Made by a program: the position numbers and the translations under genes. Under the pieces are notes generated by a model that saw only the letters and a program-made list of their open reading frames with translations, did not search any database and was not told the origin of the DNA. Below are positions 62,566-64,000 of a stretch of 64,000 bases of DNA, one piece after another (position 1 is the stretch's first letter; every line of letters starts with the position of its first letter). The DNA lies in the NCBI RefSeq assembly GCF_007997285.1, contig NZ_VORX01000003.1, forward strand, positions 186,001 to 250,000, read 5' to 3'. This stretch comes from Gelidibacter salicanalis (GTDB lineage Bacteria; Bacteroidota; Bacteroidia; Flavobacteriales; Flavobacteriaceae).

Positions 62566-63369
62566 TTACGAGATATGTTCACCACCATCCACAGGAATCA
62601 CACAGCCATTAATCCAACGTGCCTCGTCTTTACTCAGCAGATACACCGCATTGGCTACATCCACTGGAGTGGTTAAGCGTTTAAACGGATTTCTCATTAA
62701 TGCATGTGCTTTCAGTGCTTCACTGCCGGGAATCATTCTCAAAGATGCCGTGTCTGTTATACCGGCTTGAAGGCAATTGGCTCGAATCCCGAAGGGTGCA
62801 AATTCTAAAGCAATATTTCTGGTAATCGCTTCTAAAGTCACTTTTGCTGCGGACACGGCGGCATAATTCTGTAAAGCTTTGGTATTGCCTTCACTGGTAA
62901 AACTGATGATTCTGGCATCTTCAGCAAATAATTTGGCTTCAAAAACGGCTTGCGTCCAGTCGTATAAACTAATGGCCATAGCGTTGATGGTCAAATTAAA
63001 ATCGTCAGTTTGTAACCTAGGTTGATCTTCTGAAAGCATCGGTTTTAAATTGCCTTTGGCTACGCTATGCACCAATGTCCGAATACGGCCTTCTGTACCA
63101 CAAAGCTTGCTTACTTCTAACACCAATTCGTTACGTTTTTCAACTTTAAAAGCATCGGCATTAAAGGCTTTAAACTGCACGCCAGTGTTGCGGATACTAT
63201 TAAATTCGGCTTTAATACTGTCTTCTTGGGCGCGTGAATTACGGTGGATGATACAAATATTCATGCCGTGTTGGGCTAAAGTCTTAGCCGTTGCTAAACC
63301 CAGTCCACTGGAGCCCCCCAAAATAAGCGCCCAATAATTTTTATCTTCAAAATCCTTTTTCATATCCAT
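62566..63369 (-). CDS. SDR, enoyl-ACP reductase (FabI/FabL)-like
   Basis: A 267-residue NAD(P)-dependent reductase. The nucleotide loop is ALILGGSSGLGLATAKTLA. The catalytic Tyr and Lys are spaced Y-x6-K in NYAAVSAAKVTLEA, as in enoyl reductases of the FabI and FabL type, whereas ketoreductases have Y-x3-K. The end INGCVIPVDGGEHIS is typical. It therefore probably reduces the enoyl chain, completing the elongation cycle with the FabZ-like and KAS-like proteins. The start is 63369 or 63363. Confidence 0.88.
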   Translation of the reverse strand: MDMKKDFEDKNYWALILGGSSGLGLATAKTLAQHGMNICIIHRNSRAQEDSIKAEFNSIRNTGVQFKAFNADAFKVEKRNELVLEVSKLCGTEGRIRTLVHSVAKGNLKPMLSEDQPRLQTDDFNLTINAMAISLYDWTQAVFEAKLFAEDARIISFTSEGNTKALQNYAAVSAAKVTLEAITRNIALEFAPFGIRANCLQAGITDTASLRMIPGSEALKAHALMRNPFKRLTTPVDVANAVYLLSKDEARWINGCVIPVDGGEHIS

Positions 63370-63402
63370 ACCTAATAGTCATGATAACGCTGCGATTGTC
63401 AT

Positions 63403-64000
63403 CTACCATTGTAATAAAATCCGTTGCGCTGAAAACCCTGGTCCAAAACTCAACATTAAGCCGATATCACCTTTCGGCAAGTCCCGTTCCATAAATCGTT
63501 CCAACACATAAAGCACCGTCGCGCTACTCATGTTGCCATACAATTTAAGGACTTCTTTGGTATCATCAATATTTTTTCCCAAACTACCGAAAAGTTCCTC
63601 TACCGTTTGTACTATTTTTTTACCTCCAGGGTGAAAAATGAGATGGTCCACATTCTCAATACGCATCTGATTACGCTCCAAGAACGGATGGACAATTTCT
63701 GGAAAATGGTTTGAAATGGTTTCAGGGACTGCTTTATCCAGAATCATCTGCAAGCCAGTATTGACAATTTTGAACCCCATCATTTGTTCTGCATCGTAGA
63801 AATGGTACATGGCTTCATCGAGAATTTCCGGACCTGAATCCGCTTCATAGGAAGACAAGATGACGCTCGCGGCACCATCACCAAAAATGGCGGCACTTAC
63901 AATATTTGCCATGGAATAATCGTCGAGTTGGAAAGTCGCGGTGGGCGATTCGACCGCGATGACCACAGCGCGTTTGTTGGGATTCGCCTTCAAAAAATTC
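63403..64000 (-). CDS. Type III polyketide synthase (chalcone synthase-like), C-terminal part
   Basis: At least 199 residues visible; the gene runs off the right edge with an open frame, so the catalytic Cys is outside the window. The C-terminal half has ANIVSAAIFGDGAASVIL, the catalytic His in DHLIFHPGGKKIVQTVE, the Asn in LKLYGNMSSATVLYVLE and the closing LMLSFGPGFSAQRILL, as in bacterial chalcone/stilbene-synthase-like enzymes. Such enzymes extend acyl starters with malonyl-CoA to alkylresorcinols or pyrones. The FAS-like genes downstream may provide the starter. Confidence 0.9.
   Translation of the reverse strand, partial: NFLKANPNKRAVVIAVESPTATFQLDDYSMANIVSAAIFGDGAASVILSSYEADSGPEILDEAMYHFYDAEQMMGFKIVNTGLQMILDKAVPETISNHFPEIVHPFLERNQMRIENVDHLIFHPGGKKIVQTVEELFGSLGKNIDDTKEVLKLYGNMSSATVLYVLERFMERDLPKGDIGLMLSFGPGFSAQRILLQW

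Noticed and set aside
1-64000. CRISPR arrays, rRNA genes and insertion sequences
   Set aside because: No regularly spaced repeats of CRISPR type, no rRNA sequence and no transposase frame or terminal inverted repeats were seen.

Overview
The window is chromosomal DNA of a low-GC member of the Bacteroidota, most likely Flavobacteriaceae. Support comes from many promoters of the Bacteroidota type (-7 element TAnnTTTG with a weak TTG-like -33), from surface lipoproteins starting CSSDD, from an OmpA protein with thrombospondin type 3 repeats, from a divergent AddAB-like helicase/nuclease pair, and from the order pyk / IPExxxVDY protein / rnc / fabF / acpP facing purN. I do not assign a genus.

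Region by region. 1-8.6 kb: housekeeping (DNA polymerase IV, a frameshifted lipoprotein gene, pyruvate kinase, RNase III, fatty acid synthesis, purN, a viroplasmin-type RNase H, a PfkB sugar kinase). 8.9-12 kb: a 632-residue PurF-like amidotransferase, then an intergenic region with two tandem small-RNA genes exactly 250 bp apart, then superoxide dismutase. 12.2-20.9 kb: AddA-like helicase-nuclease, kbl, an OmpA-family protein, AddB-like nuclease. 20,989-28,558: a 7.5-kb integrative element in a tRNA-Ala(GGC) gene, bounded by a 43-bp direct repeat. It carries a tyrosine recombinase, two small HTH proteins, an SF3 primase-helicase, a Toprim/zinc-ribbon protein and three small envelope-type cargo genes, but no relaxase or capsid gene, so it resembles a phage satellite or a helper-dependent element. 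28.7-33.6 kb: a frameshifted universal stress protein gene, GNAT, MATE exporter, a 32-residue membrane protein with its own strong promoter, a 2OG-Fe(II) oxygenase, a QueD-like enzyme and LpxH.

34-44 kb: a seven-gene operon on the minus strand (class III aminotransferase, nitrilase-family amidohydrolase, VOC protein, Orn/Lys/Arg decarboxylase, ATP-grasp ligase, C45 acyltransferase-like protein, semialdehyde dehydrogenase), preceded by a perfect 17-bp palindrome. Together the genes look like a route from a basic amino acid to an omega-amino acid and then a dicarboxylic acid through protected (amide) intermediates. The route is inferred. 44.7-58.7 kb: MFS transporter, RecJ, OsmC, a uracil-DNA glycosylase-family protein, a disulfide oxidoreductase, RsmI, thymidine kinase, alanine racemase, MscL, aspartate-semialdehyde dehydrogenase, a prolyl oligopeptidase lipoprotein and an ABC ATPase.

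58.7-64 kb: a minus-strand biosynthetic cluster running out of the window: type III polyketide synthase (3' part), FabI-like SDR, a YdcF-domain protein fused to hemopexin-like repeats, FabZ-like dehydratase, ketoacyl synthase, its own acyl carrier protein and a phosphopantetheinyl transferase. The strongest candidates for something undescribed are the tandem small RNAs, the satellite-like element, the decarboxylase/ATP-grasp operon and the YdcF-hemopexin fusion.
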